Source: F0422 sp003992255
GTDB lineage: Bacteria > Bacillota > Negativicutes > Veillonellales > Veillonellaceae
Direction: 5' to 3'
Assembly: GCF_003992255.1 (NCBI RefSeq)
Contig: NZ_RQVA01000010.1
Location: 1-64,000 of the forward strand
DNA: 64,000 nt
Positions 32,935-42,700 of this stretch are shown in pieces (within the stretch, counting starts at the first letter, position 1; the number at the start of each line of letters is the position of its first letter). Below the pieces are notes generated by a model. That model was not told the origin of the DNA. It saw only the letters and a list, made by a program, of their open reading frames with translations, and did no database searches. A program made the position numbers and the translations under genes.

Positions 32935-33017
32935 TGTGGACATCTCAAAAAAATCAGATTTTTTGAGATATCCACAGGTCTCAACGCAAAAAATTATGAA
33001 AATTTGAGATGTCCACA
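32935..33017. repeat. three-arm hairpin region with competing stems
   Basis: TGTGGACATCTCAAAAAA (from 32935) pairs with TTTTTTGAGATATCCACA (32959-32976). A third arm TTTGAGATGTCCACA (33003-33017) can pair with the first instead, and matches it better at one position (GTCC versus ATCC). It lies just after the HepT-like gene. Confidence 0.65.
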
Positions 33018-33050
33018 CCCTATCATGTGTTTGTAAGAAATAATAGTAAA

Positions 33051-33094
33051 GGTTGTAGCGAAATATATGTATTATATATCGCTACAACTTTTTT
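33051..33094 (+). terminator. rho-independent terminator
   Basis: GTTGTAGCGA and TCGCTACAAC, with an ATATA inner stem, are followed by T6. It ends the 30.4-32.9 kb transcript before the tRNA promoter. Confidence 0.85.
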
Positions 33095-33185
33095 GAACGG
33101 TGGATCGTAGAGAGATATATCTTCTGCTTGTAATGGAAAAATGGTCACAGGCTGTTTTTAGCTCAAAAAATAATTTAAAAAGTTG

Positions 33186-33215
33186 TTGACAAATAATAAA
33201 AGATTTTGGTATTAT
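33186..33215 (+). promoter_or_regulatory. promoter of the five-tRNA operon
   Basis: TTGACA at 33186-33191 and TATTAT at 33210-33215 (18-nt spacer), about 45 nt before tRNA-Gly. Confidence 0.65.
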
Positions 33216-33258
33216 AAGTGAGCAGTCGCAACAAAGAAGAAACAAGGATTGCATACAT

Positions 33259-33333
33259 GCGGAAATAGCTCAGCGGTAGAGCACCGCCTTGCCAAGGCGG
33301 GGGTCGCGAGTTCGAATCTCGTTTTCCGCTCCA
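33259..33333 (+). tRNA. tRNA-Gly (GCC)
   Basis: A 75-nt cloverleaf with acceptor GCGGAAA/TTTCCGC, anticodon loop TTGCCAA (anticodon GCC), T-arm GAGTTCGAATCTC and encoded CCA. Confidence 0.97.
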
Positions 33334-33343
33334 GTTTGTTCAT

Positions 33344-33419
33344 TCCTCGATAGCTCAGCAGGTAGAGCAATCGGCTGTTAACCGATCGGTCGTAGGTTCG
33401 AGTCCTACTCGAGGAGCCA
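33344..33419 (+). tRNA. tRNA-Asn (GTT), second copy
   Basis: Identical to the tRNA at 5363-5438, including CCA; anticodon loop CTGTTAA. Confidence 0.97.
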
Positions 33420-33446
33420 ACTTACTTTCGGTTAGTACACTATCAT

Positions 33447-33522
33447 GACCCACTAGCTCAGTTGGCAGAGCACCTGACTTTTAATCAGGGTGTCCCGCGT
33501 TCGAGTCGCGGGTGGGTCACCA
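33447..33522 (+). tRNA. tRNA-Lys (TTT)
   Basis: A 76-nt cloverleaf with acceptor GACCCAC/GTGGGTC, anticodon loop CTTTTAA (anticodon TTT) and encoded CCA. It is absent from the first cluster. Confidence 0.97.
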
Positions 33523-33534
33523 CTTACACAACAT

Positions 33535-33609
33535 GGCCCGTTGGTCAAGCGGTTAAGACACCGCCCTTTCACGGCGGTATCGGGGGTTCGATTCCCCCAC
33601 GGGTCACCA
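33535..33609 (+). tRNA. tRNA-Glu (TTC), second copy
   Basis: Identical to the tRNA at 5444-5518. Confidence 0.97.
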
Positions 33610-33612
33610 TAT

Positions 33613-33688
<76 letters not shown>

Positions 33689-33692
33689 CACT

Positions 33693-33722
33693 AGGAACTA
33701 TCTTCGGATAGTTCCTTTTTTT
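33693..33722 (+). terminator. terminator of the second tRNA operon
   Basis: AGGAACTATC and GATAGTTCCT form a perfect 10-bp stem capped by TTCG and followed by T7. The stem differs from that of the first tRNA operon. Confidence 0.93.
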
Positions 33723-33789
33723 GTGTTCTCCAAATACAATGTGTTATAATAAAACAATATACATAGATTTATGAATCGGAGGAATCGCT

Positions 33790-35223
33790 ATGGATGGATT
33801 AATAGAACTTTCATTACGATATACGCCCTATATAGTAATCTTAGGGATGATAGTATTATTTTTACTATGTTGTTACTTTTTGTTCCGAGATGGTAAAAGT
33901 AAACAGAAGCCTCGTAAACGAAATGATCGTGAGCATGATGAATACTATGATCAAATCAGACGTAACTTTCAGAATCCGTACACACAACGTGAGGAAGGAG
34001 AGTTAGAAGAGGAAGCGGTGCCAGGAGAGGCCGATGCAGTATGGGCGGAGTCAGATCCTAGTGATCACACGTTGCCGCTAGCAACAGCAGATGTGACAGA
34101 TTGGAACGAATCGCAAGGGGTTGTATCCAAAGAGTTGGTGCGTGCCGTTAGCGAGCAACCATTAGAAGAGGCAGATGATGCGACACGAATTATGCCAAAA
34201 ATTACAGAGGACCTTGTGCAAGAAGAGCCAGAGATAGAGCCAGCGAACGAAGAGGTGGCACCCTATACGTCCATCGTGGATACAGCGGTAGCTCAATACA
34301 CAGCGGCATTTGGTATTTTGAACCCTAACTCTGAAGAGGATGCCAGATACATTACGGAATACGTATTTGCACAGGCAGCCATAGATTCTGAAGAAGTATT
34401 AATGGGCATGTTAGAATATATTTCCGTACAAGAGGCGTTGTTACAAGTGCAAAAAGCATACGTAACAACACCTACCGAATGGATGCGAGATGTGTTAACT
34501 GATGCTTTCTGTGATGTGTTGAAACAGCCACAATCTAGTACCCTATACTTGGTAGCGTTAGATGCATTGAAAAGCTTGGTAAGCTTGCAAAAAGGACATC
34601 TACAAGCCTTGGCAATCGCCTTGATCGTGCAATATTCCAAGAACTCTAACAATTATTCCTTGGACAATTTCCGACATTATGTAACGAAATATATAGAGCC
34701 ATTGATTAGTGATTTGCCGACACAGGATGATATGTACCAACAATTAGAATACTTGCGTTGTACATCCGCATCAGGGGAAGTACGATTTGATCAAATCTTG
34801 AGAAGCTCCTATCCTCTTATGTTTGAATATCGTGGCTTTACCTATGAAGAATTGGAGTATGTTATGCAAAATACACCAGTGCGAACATCCATCACGGTGC
34901 CAAGCTTTAACTCTCCATTATTAAAATTGTGTGCCGTTGATGAGCAGATGCTACCAAGCTTGTATCAACGTGCAGGGATTACCGACCAGGGGATACAACA
35001 GGAATTAACAAAATTGGCTTGTAGCAAAGCCTTCGATTGGGAAAATATCTCCTTCGATGAGGTGCTTGAATACATCTCTCCAGTCTTGCTTGATTTCTGC
35101 AAAACCTATAATCGACTTCCATTGTGCTGCTTGAACCTAACATTACTGGGTTTATACCTAGGTCGTAGCATGGTGAAAGCAACTATCCACGAGGACTTTG
35201 ACATCTCCCCTTGGTTTAGCTAA
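33790..35223 (+). CDS. membrane-anchored protein with acidic linker and helical C-terminal domain, unknown function
   Basis: The 477-residue protein starts with one transmembrane helix (YIVILGMIVLFLLCCYFLF, about 14-32) and a short basic stretch (KQKPRKRNDREH). A long acidic, Glu/Asp-rich disordered linker follows to about 155. The C-terminal 320 residues are predominantly helical and probably cytoplasmic (positive-inside rule). They include ALDALKSLVSLQKGHLQALA and a C-terminal LPLCCLNLTLLGLYLGRSM. I do not recognise a catalytic motif. GGAGG precedes ATG 33790, and a TATAAT at 33745-33750 is the likely promoter element. A terminator follows 25 nt after the stop, so it is monocistronic. Confidence 0.75.
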   Translation: MDGLIELSLRYTPYIVILGMIVLFLLCCYFLFRDGKSKQKPRKRNDREHDEYYDQIRRNFQNPYTQREEGELEEEAVPGEADAVWAESDPSDHTLPLATADVTDWNESQGVVSKELVRAVSEQPLEEADDATRIMPKITEDLVQEEPEIEPANEEVAPYTSIVDTAVAQYTAAFGILNPNSEEDARYITEYVFAQAAIDSEEVLMGMLEYISVQEALLQVQKAYVTTPTEWMRDVLTDAFCDVLKQPQSSTLYLVALDALKSLVSLQKGHLQALAIALIVQYSKNSNNYSLDNFRHYVTKYIEPLISDLPTQDDMYQQLEYLRCTSASGEVRFDQILRSSYPLMFEYRGFTYEELEYVMQNTPVRTSITVPSFNSPLLKLCAVDEQMLPSLYQRAGITDQGIQQELTKLACSKAFDWENISFDEVLEYISPVLLDFCKTYNRLPLCCLNLTLLGLYLGRSMVKATIHEDFDISPWFS

Positions 35224-35247
35224 TGACAAGATAATACAGTGAAAGAT

Positions 35248-35290
35248 GTTCACCCAATACAGATGTAAGGTCTGGTTGGGTGAACTTTTT
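35248..35290 (+). terminator. terminator, left copy of a repeated pair
   Basis: GTTCACCCAA and TTGGGTGAAC form a stem with an 18-nt loop, followed by T5. An almost identical hairpin, loop included (three differences), stands at 36229-36272. The two copies bracket the DUF3791/DUF3990 module. Confidence 0.88.
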
Positions 35291-35295
35291 ATATC

Positions 35296-35373
35296 TTGAC
35301 ACTCCCTAGAGGGGACCCTATAATGACAGTATAGGACGAGGTCAGCGCGCAAGAGCAGGCTGACCATTTTTTA
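35296..35373 (+). promoter_or_regulatory. consensus promoter plus leader hairpin with T-run (attenuator-like)
   Basis: TTGACA (35296-35301) and TATAAT (35319-35324) match consensus with a 17-nt spacer that contains the small dyad CCCTAGAGGG. In the leader, GGTCAGC (35340-35346) and GCTGACC (35359-35365) form a stem followed by ATTTTTT, ending 14 nt before the first start codon. Such a hairpin would stop most transcripts unless disrupted. Confidence 0.6.
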
Positions 35374-35386
35374 TAAGGACATAAAG

Positions 35387-35644
35387 ATGAATCGATATAT
35401 AGACACCGGCGTTGATACGAATGCGCAAGAGTTTAAAGAACTGGAGTTTGCTGTGTTCTGCATAGAAAATGTAGCAAAAGAGCTAGTAGTAGATGGAACG
35501 GCTGCCTACGACATGTTGGCAGTACAAACAGATATATTACAAAACTATATCATACCTTGCTATGACGTGTTACATACGCAGGGGAAGGAATATATTGTCA
35601 ATGATTTGATAGACATGCTGAAAGCTAAGGGGGTTAGCTTATGA
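35387..35644 (+). CDS. DUF3791-type protein, probable antitoxin partner
   Basis: The 85-residue protein matches the DUF3791 pattern: LEFAVFCIENVAKEL, then AYDMLAVQTDIL, then the hallmark IIPCYDVLHTQGKEYIVNDL. Proteins of this family are commonly encoded beside DUF3990 proteins and are thought to be antitoxins. The stop overlaps the next start by 4 nt (ATGA), so the three genes are coupled. ATAAGGAC provides a modest ribosome site within the attenuator T-run flank. Confidence 0.75.
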   Translation: MNRYIDTGVDTNAQEFKELEFAVFCIENVAKELVVDGTAAYDMLAVQTDILQNYIIPCYDVLHTQGKEYIVNDLIDMLKAKGVSL

Positions 35645-35997
35645 GGGTATATCATGGATCATATGTAGCGGTGACGAATCCAGACTTGATACATTCTCGA
35701 GAGAATGTAGATTTCGGAAAGGGCTTTTATACAACGCCTATCTATGAGCAAGCTGAACAATGGCTAGATTTCATTTTGCAATGTCGCACCTGTAAAGATA
35801 CAACAGATTACGATATAGTGATAGGTGGAGTTGCCAATGATCGAGTGTTTAACACGGTAGAACTCTATTTTGATGGATTGATTGATAAAGCAGAAGCTAT
35901 CAAACGATTGATGTATGAAGAGACCAATTTACAAATTACGTTTAGGACTGAAAAAGCGTTGTCGAAGTTAGAGTTTGAAAGAAGTGTGGAAGTATGA
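35641..35997 (+). CDS. DUF3990-type protein, probable ADP-ribosyltransferase-fold toxin
   Basis: The 118-residue protein opens with VYHGSYVAVTNPDL, followed by NVDFGKGFYTT, then DYDIVIGGVANDRVFNTVEL and LQITFRTEKALSKLEF. These are the conserved blocks of DUF3990, which is grouped with the ADP-ribosyltransferase fold (the YHGS and GFYTT segments resemble the H and Y/T positions that hold NAD in that fold). It may modify a host target when not neutralised by its flanking partners. It overlaps both neighbours by 4 nt. Confidence 0.72.
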   Translation: MRVYHGSYVAVTNPDLIHSRENVDFGKGFYTTPIYEQAEQWLDFILQCRTCKDTTDYDIVIGGVANDRVFNTVELYFDGLIDKAEAIKRLMYEETNLQITFRTEKALSKLEFERSVEV

Positions 35998-36215
35998 GAG
36001 CGCATCCAGTATTGTTACAGAAAAAGTATGCTAGAATTATAGCTTTATTGGCTGAAAGATTATCGATTACGACTATGCGCGCTTTGGACTTGTTTTATCA
36101 CTCGGATACCTATGCACTGATGCGAGAAGGCGTTGCAGATATGCATTGTAGATCTGACCTATATTTAGTGGATGAAATTGTTGATGAGTTGCAGGGTGTA
36201 AGAATAATAGAATAG
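35994..36215 (+). CDS. small helical partner protein, third gene of the DUF3990 module
   Basis: The 73-residue protein contains KKYARIIALLAERLSITTMR, ALDLFYHSDTYALM and HCRSDLYLVDEIVDEL. It is a recurrent companion of DUF3990 genes, sometimes itself classed with DUF3791; the family assignment is from memory. Its start overlaps the DUF3990 stop by 4 nt. A terminator follows 13 nt after its stop. Confidence 0.68.
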   Translation: MRAHPVLLQKKYARIIALLAERLSITTMRALDLFYHSDTYALMREGVADMHCRSDLYLVDEIVDELQGVRIIE

Positions 36216-36228
36216 TGAAGTATAGGGA

Positions 36229-36272
36229 GTTCACCCAATGCAGATATGAGGTCTGGTTGGGTGAACTTTTTT
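36229..36272 (+). terminator. terminator, right copy of the repeated pair
   Basis: GTTCACCCAA/TTGGGTGAAC as at 35248, with loop differences at only three positions, then T6. The copies are 981 bp apart. Confidence 0.88.
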
Positions 36273-36378
36273 GTTATCAATATAATTGTAAACGCAGTTG
36301 TAATTGTTAACGTATTCAATTGTTTTTCTTATAATTATCATAAGTTATATTAATAAATGGGGGGGTAAGAGGAGAAAG

Positions 36379-36424
36379 ATGAAGAGAAGATGAAGGAAAT
36401 TATATTTCTTCATCTTCTCTTCAT
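36379..36424. repeat. long AG/CT-rich hairpin
   Basis: ATGAAGAGAAGATGAAGGAA (from 36379) pairs with TTTCTTCATCTTCTCTTCAT (to 36424) with one bulge and a short loop. No T-run follows on either strand, so it is not a typical terminator. It lies in the 555-nt gap upstream of the adhesin gene. Confidence 0.6.
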
Positions 36425-36517
36425 AAAAGTAAATAAATAACGGAATTATAATTCAACAATTTGAAGTTTTATGCGATTTTTTAACGGAAAATGCTATAAA
36501 ACTCTAGTGTTTTAGTG

Positions 36518-36770
36518 TATAATAAAAACTAATGATTAAAATATTTTTACTAGATTATGCTATGTTGCGTGAACGCATGATGATATATTTTCTTATAAAT
36601 AGCAAATAATTGTTGGGTGAGTGTAACGACAAAGTTATGTATCGTATATCTACGATTCGTAACAGGTAGCATAGACGGAAACAATGGATACGATTCTCTA
36701 ATCGTGGAAGTTTACAAAATTGTGAACACAAGTGTTAGAGTTGAAGGATAGTTATGTGCATGGAGGTTGT
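36518..36770 (+). promoter_or_regulatory. probable promoter and long leader of the adhesin gene
   Basis: TATAAT at 36518-36523 preceded by TG-rich sequence is the best promoter candidate, without a clear -35. It implies a leader of about 240 nt with weak hairpins (for example ATCGTA/TACGAT around 36642-36654) before GGAGG at 36762. Confidence 0.4.
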
Positions 36771-39700
36771 ATGAAATCGAGCCAAATATTTTTAGAATGT
36801 GAACGCTTTCTGAAACGAGCATTAAAAGACAAAGGCCAGTATACCAAAGGGGCTGTTATTGCATTCTTGATTACAGGTGGCATTGGAGTTAGTGTGCCTA
36901 GTACAGTGCATGCGGTAATTCCGCCTGCTTTATTGGGGTTAGCATTTGAACAAGCTGGCAGGGCAAAAGGTGACCTGTATAGTACTGATACTAATGTGAT
37001 AACTGAGAAAATTTTAAATAAAACACCAGGTGAGTTGAATCTTACGATACGTGATTTGTATAGTTTGTTCTATCATACACCGCTGGCAACAAAGTCAACT
37101 GACTTCTATGGAACGCAAGACCCAAACAATCCAAAGAGTAAACCATTGAACGTAAACCGTGGGTATGTGACCTATGAAGGAGCCAATATTACAGGTGGTG
37201 AAAATACCTTTGTTCGAGGTTCTGGAGCAATAGCACTAGGTGGTGCTTCAAAAGCTGACGGAACGGGTACCGTTGCGATTGGTCAATACTCAGATGCCTC
37301 ATCTAAGATAAACGGATATGATAGCCAAAGTGGATATACATACGCACCTGGGATTTCAGATAATGTAGCGATTGGTTTTAGATCTGAATCTCATGCTGAT
37401 TATACTGTTGCACTAGGTGCTAAAGCGGCAGCTAATGAATCGGGTAGTAATGCTCTTGGATATAATACACAAGCTACAGGTAAATCATCTCTAGCTATTG
37501 GTTATAATACATTTGCGAATACAAAGGCGAGTGCAACTAATAATTTAGAGAGTACAATTAAAGGCCTTACTGGCTCTCTTAGTCCTGAATCCATTACACA
37601 AGTCAATGAATATTATGCTAAATTGGCAGATTTTGTAGAGGCTCAAAAAAATTATGACGCGGCCGTTGCAGCGAAGGATACTGCTAATATACAAAAGTAC
37701 TCTAATCAGGTGAGACAATATAGAAACGAGGTAAGCGCTAAAAAGACGGCGCTAGATAAAATTCCTGGTGTTAAAGATCTTATTAACTCTACAGGCGTTG
37801 AGAGTAATGACACAGAGTTAAAAAAAGCTCTTGAAACAGTAGGCGGCGTTTCTAATCTCATTAATAAATCTTTGAATGAAGGACTTGGAACAAACCTTAA
37901 AAATGACCCTAATAAAGCGGCTGAAAAATTAAACCTAGGTGTTCATAAAGATCATATTGCAAATCCTGCAGATCCTGCGAACGATTTTAGAGAGATTACT
38001 GCTAAAGATGGTGATAATGCAATAGCTATTGGTAACTATACATCAGCTACAGGGAATGCAAGTATTGCACAAGGGGTAGGCGCTTATACGAAAGCAGATG
38101 CAAGTATTGCTATGGGTTCGTTGGCATATGTTGCTAAAAACGCAGACCAATCTATTGCTGTTGGTACTGGGGCTCAATCGCATGCGGCAAATTCTGTTGC
38201 ATTAGGGGTTCGTACCTCGACATATGGAGCAGGCGATGTAGCCATTGGTAACAGATCAACAGTATTAGGTGATGCATCCGTAGGCATTGGTTTTAATACC
38301 ACTGTATTATCCAGTAGCGGTACCGCAATCGGTAAAACTAGCCGTATTGGGGGAGATTCTACACGGTCTATTTCAATAGGTGAACAAGCAAATGTTGGGA
38401 ATAATGCGTCTAACAGTATTGCAATAGGGTATGATACCAATGTCAGTGATGGATCTAAAAACTCAATAGCTCTAGGGTCACAAGCAAAAGCTCTAGCAGA
38501 AAATAGTATGTCGTTTGGTTATAATGCTAATTCTGGGTTGGGCGCCGCTAACAGTATTACGATTGGTAATGAGGCTAACAACTATGCATCTAATGCTCTA
38601 GTATTGGGTACATCAGCAGGAGTTTCTACAGGCTCTGATGGAGGCATTTCTATTGGTAAAAGCTCTCATGTAACAGGCGTGAATACGATTGCATTAGGTA
38701 CAAAAGCAAGTGTTACGGGTACAAATTCAATTGTTATTGGTAATAATGCTACAGGTGGTACTAGTGCTAAGGGCGTAGATAGTGCGGTTGTTATTGGTGA
38801 AAATGCCAAGGCTTCAAATAGTAACTCTATCGTACTAGGACATAACTCTACTGATAAATATGAAGGATCTACACCGAAATTAAAACCGGGTGTCAAACCA
38901 TATGACGATTTACCACCAGAAGAAAAGTATGTATATAATGCCGATGGATCCGTCGTTTTAGAATATAAAAAAGATGCTATGGAGGTTCCTTCCTATTTAC
39001 CACGTAATTCTGAGTTAGGAAAAACGTTAGCAGGCTTAGATAAGCAGGGGCTTGGTGTGGTGTCCGTAGGCGGTGGCGAAGTTGAGATTACTAACGCAGA
39101 AGGAAATAAAGTAACGGTACCTACTCTCCGCCGTATTACCAATGTGGCACCAGGTGCATTAGATACAGATGTAGTAACAGTAGCGCAATTACGTGCATGG
39201 CGTGATACAGATCCTCATTTCTTGTCTGTGAATAATATAGAAAAATTAAATGAACGTTCCACTGCAGAGGTCGGTTTAGCTGCGGATGGCGACACTATTG
39301 AAAATCGTAATTCGAACTATCAAAATGATCAAGCCTTAGCTTTGCAGAGTATGGCCTTAGGCAAATATGCAAAAGTTGATAATAAAGCACTTTCAGCAAT
39401 TGCTATTGGTACAGGATCTGGTGCATATGGTCAATATTCTATCGGGCTTGGTTCGACTGTGTATGCTGGTGGGCAACAATCCATTGCGATAGGTTCAGTT
39501 GCGAAATCTCGTGGACAGAACTCTATAGCGATGGGGTTAAACGCTGAGGCTGTTGGCAAAGACGCCATGTCAGTAGGTGCATTATCTAATGCAAGACAAG
39601 AGGGGGCGTTAGCCCTAGGCGCTAATGCCGATGCGAGAAAAATGGAATCTATTGCTTTCGGACGAACAGCCTATGCTAATGCTACAAGTGGTATTGCTAT

Positions 39701-42700
39701 CGGTAAAGCTGCAAAAATCGGCTTAGATATCGATGATAAAGGTAAAGATATTCCAGATGGCACTTGGACAGGAACCCGTACGGTTGCCATCGGTGACTCT
39801 TCACAAGCAAGAAGAGATCAAGATGTCGCTATCGGCTATAATACCGAGGCAAAAGCTGGAGATGGTGTAGCCATTGGCTCTGTGGCAAAAACAAATGGGG
39901 AAAACTCAATCGCTATCGGTTCTAATGCAAAAGTAGAAGTTGTAGATGGCAAACGAAGTGGAACTAATAGTATTGCTATGGGTCGTTATGCGAAAGCCTT
40001 AGAAAAAGAAGTTATTGCTATCGGTACGGAGTCTAAAGCAACAGCTGACAGCGGTGTTGCCATTGGTAAAAGCGCTCAAGTTTCAAGCTCCAACAGCGTT
40101 GCCTTAGGTAGAGAAGCAAAGGCTCAAGGTGGTAATAGTATTGCTATCGGTTATCAAGCTAGCACTGAATTAGATGGAACTAATAACTGGCAAGCTGTGG
40201 CTGTTGGTCAAGGTGCTAAGGCAAAACATCAAAATACAACAGCTCTAGGCGGATATGCACAAGCCTATGGTCAACATTCTACGGCAGTCGGTGTAAATGC
40301 TGCTGTTCAAAAAAGTGCAACAGGTGGTGCCGCTTTTGGTAAAGATGCCGCTGTATCTGCTGTGAATGGACTTGCATTAGGCTATGGCGCGAGTGCAACT
40401 ACAGCAGGTTCCGTAGCACTTGGTTCTGAATCCGTAGCAGGAGCAGCAGCAGGCACAAAAGGATGGGACCCAGCTGCAGGCCGTGTGAATAATCATACAA
40501 CTGCTGTATCTGGTGCGGCAGCCTCTTTGTCTGGCTTGGGATCTGTTTCTATCGGTGCTAGTGGTAAAGAGCGACAAATTACAAATTTAGCAGCAGGTTC
40601 AAATGATACAGATGCGGTAAACGTAGCTCAATTGAAAGCTGTGAACTTGCAAATTGCTGGTAATACTACAGCAACGGCAGGTGCTGACGTACGTTTGCAT
40701 AACCAAACATTAAATGTAGTAGGCGATGGTACCTATCTAACATCGAATGCGGCTGGTAATACAATCACTATGGATTTGACGCAGTCTATAAAAAATAAAA
40801 TCAATAGTATATTTGTTACTAGCTTTACAGGTGATCAAGGGTCTAAAGTAACACCAACCGCAACTAGTAATACCGTGAACGTAACGGGTAAAAAATTTAC
40901 AACTAATTCTGAGCCTAATTCTATATGGGCAGATGGTGGCGTTCGTTATGAAACTGGTAATATAGGTACTTTCACTACAGGAAATACAGTTGCTATTGGA
41001 ATGCGCCCTGAATTAAAATCGAAAAGCTTTACTGCTTATAAATATGACGGCAATAATCAAACTGGAGAAGCAGGTCCATCCATTTCTTACAATGGCATCA
41101 ACATGAATGATAAGCCAATCACTAACCTTCAAGCAGGACAAAACCCTAATGATGCAGTGAATAAATCTCAATTAGATGCCATTACATGGAATTTAGGGGC
41201 TAAGGGTGCTGATGGTAATATCAACCGAGTGGCGCCAAGTGATGATGCGAATAAACGTGTTGACTTAGTAGGAACTGGAGGTATTTCTGTAACGGCTAAT
41301 GGTAGCACAGTAACGATTAGTGGTAGCAAAATTTTAGATGCTATGCCAGTAGTGTACACAGATGCAGCAGGCAATCGTGTGTATAAACATACAGATGGCA
41401 AGTTCTATACAACGGAAAATCCTGTAGCTGGTAAAGATAAACCAGTAACAAATGTACAAGCTAGTCTAGTGAATACAAGTCCTGCAACGGGAAAAACCGA
41501 TACTACAACTCCGACTGTATTTAAAAATGTAGGGTCTGTCATCGAAAACCAAGGTGTAACTGGTAATACAGCTCCAACATTCACGGACCGTTTAAATGTG
41601 GCAGCTACGAATAACCCTAATGCGGCTGTTAATGTAAAAGATTTGAACAGCACTGTGGCTGATTTAAAAAATAAAGAACTACATATTACGCCAATGGAGT
41701 ATACTCCTGATACAAATGGCGATGTTACTATGTTATATTCCGATGGTAATGGAAGCGTTGTACCTAATACAACAGCGACTATCAAAGGTGTAGCGAAAAA
41801 CGACTTATCTAACATTACAGATGCAGGTAAAAAAGTTATCACTGGTCTAGGCACAACAGTTACTGCTGGTAAAAATATTACGGTAACTGCAACTACAGAT
41901 GACAAAACAGGTCAAAAATCCTATGCCATAGCTGCTGCAGACCAAGTAGAATCTGTTGTAAAAGCAACTGCAGCTACTGATGACGAAAACATTGCAGAAG
42001 TAAAACCAGTGACTGGCGCTCAAGATGCAGCTAACACAAAATATGGTGTAGGCGTATCTAAGAAAAAAGTAGCCGAAATCGCTCAAGGTGCAGTGGAAGT
42101 AAAACCTGCTGATGGCTCAGATAATGTTCATGTAACACCAGATACAACTACAACTGGTAAAACGATTTACAAAGTATCTGTAGATAAAACGAAGTTAGAT
42201 ACAGGTGTTAATACAACTATAACAGGCGCAGGTACACCAGCTAATCCATACAAAGTCAATGTACAAGGCGATTTAAATAAAATTACTTCCATTACAAATG
42301 AAGCAGGTAATGGTAAAGTAGCCTTCGGTACAGATGGCGTAAGTACTTTCAGTAGCGGAACTACTGGAGATAAAACGGTAACGATCAATGGCAAAGAAGG
42401 CAAAGTTGTTGTTGGCAATGGCGGAAGCCCTGTTACCATTGACGGCAGTGCAGGTCATGTGACTGGCTTGCAAAATACAGAGTGGACTGTAGGTACGACA
42501 ACACCAGTATCTGGTCGTGCAGCTACGGAAGACCAATTGAAGCATGTTAGCGATGCCGTTGCTGGTAAAGCTGATAAAACTGCATTATGGGACTTAGGGG
42601 TTATGAAAAATGGAGCCTCTGAAAAAGTGGTTCCTGCAGATGTAACAAATGATAATAAACGCATCAACTTACAAGGTAAAGGTAATGTTACGGTTACTGC

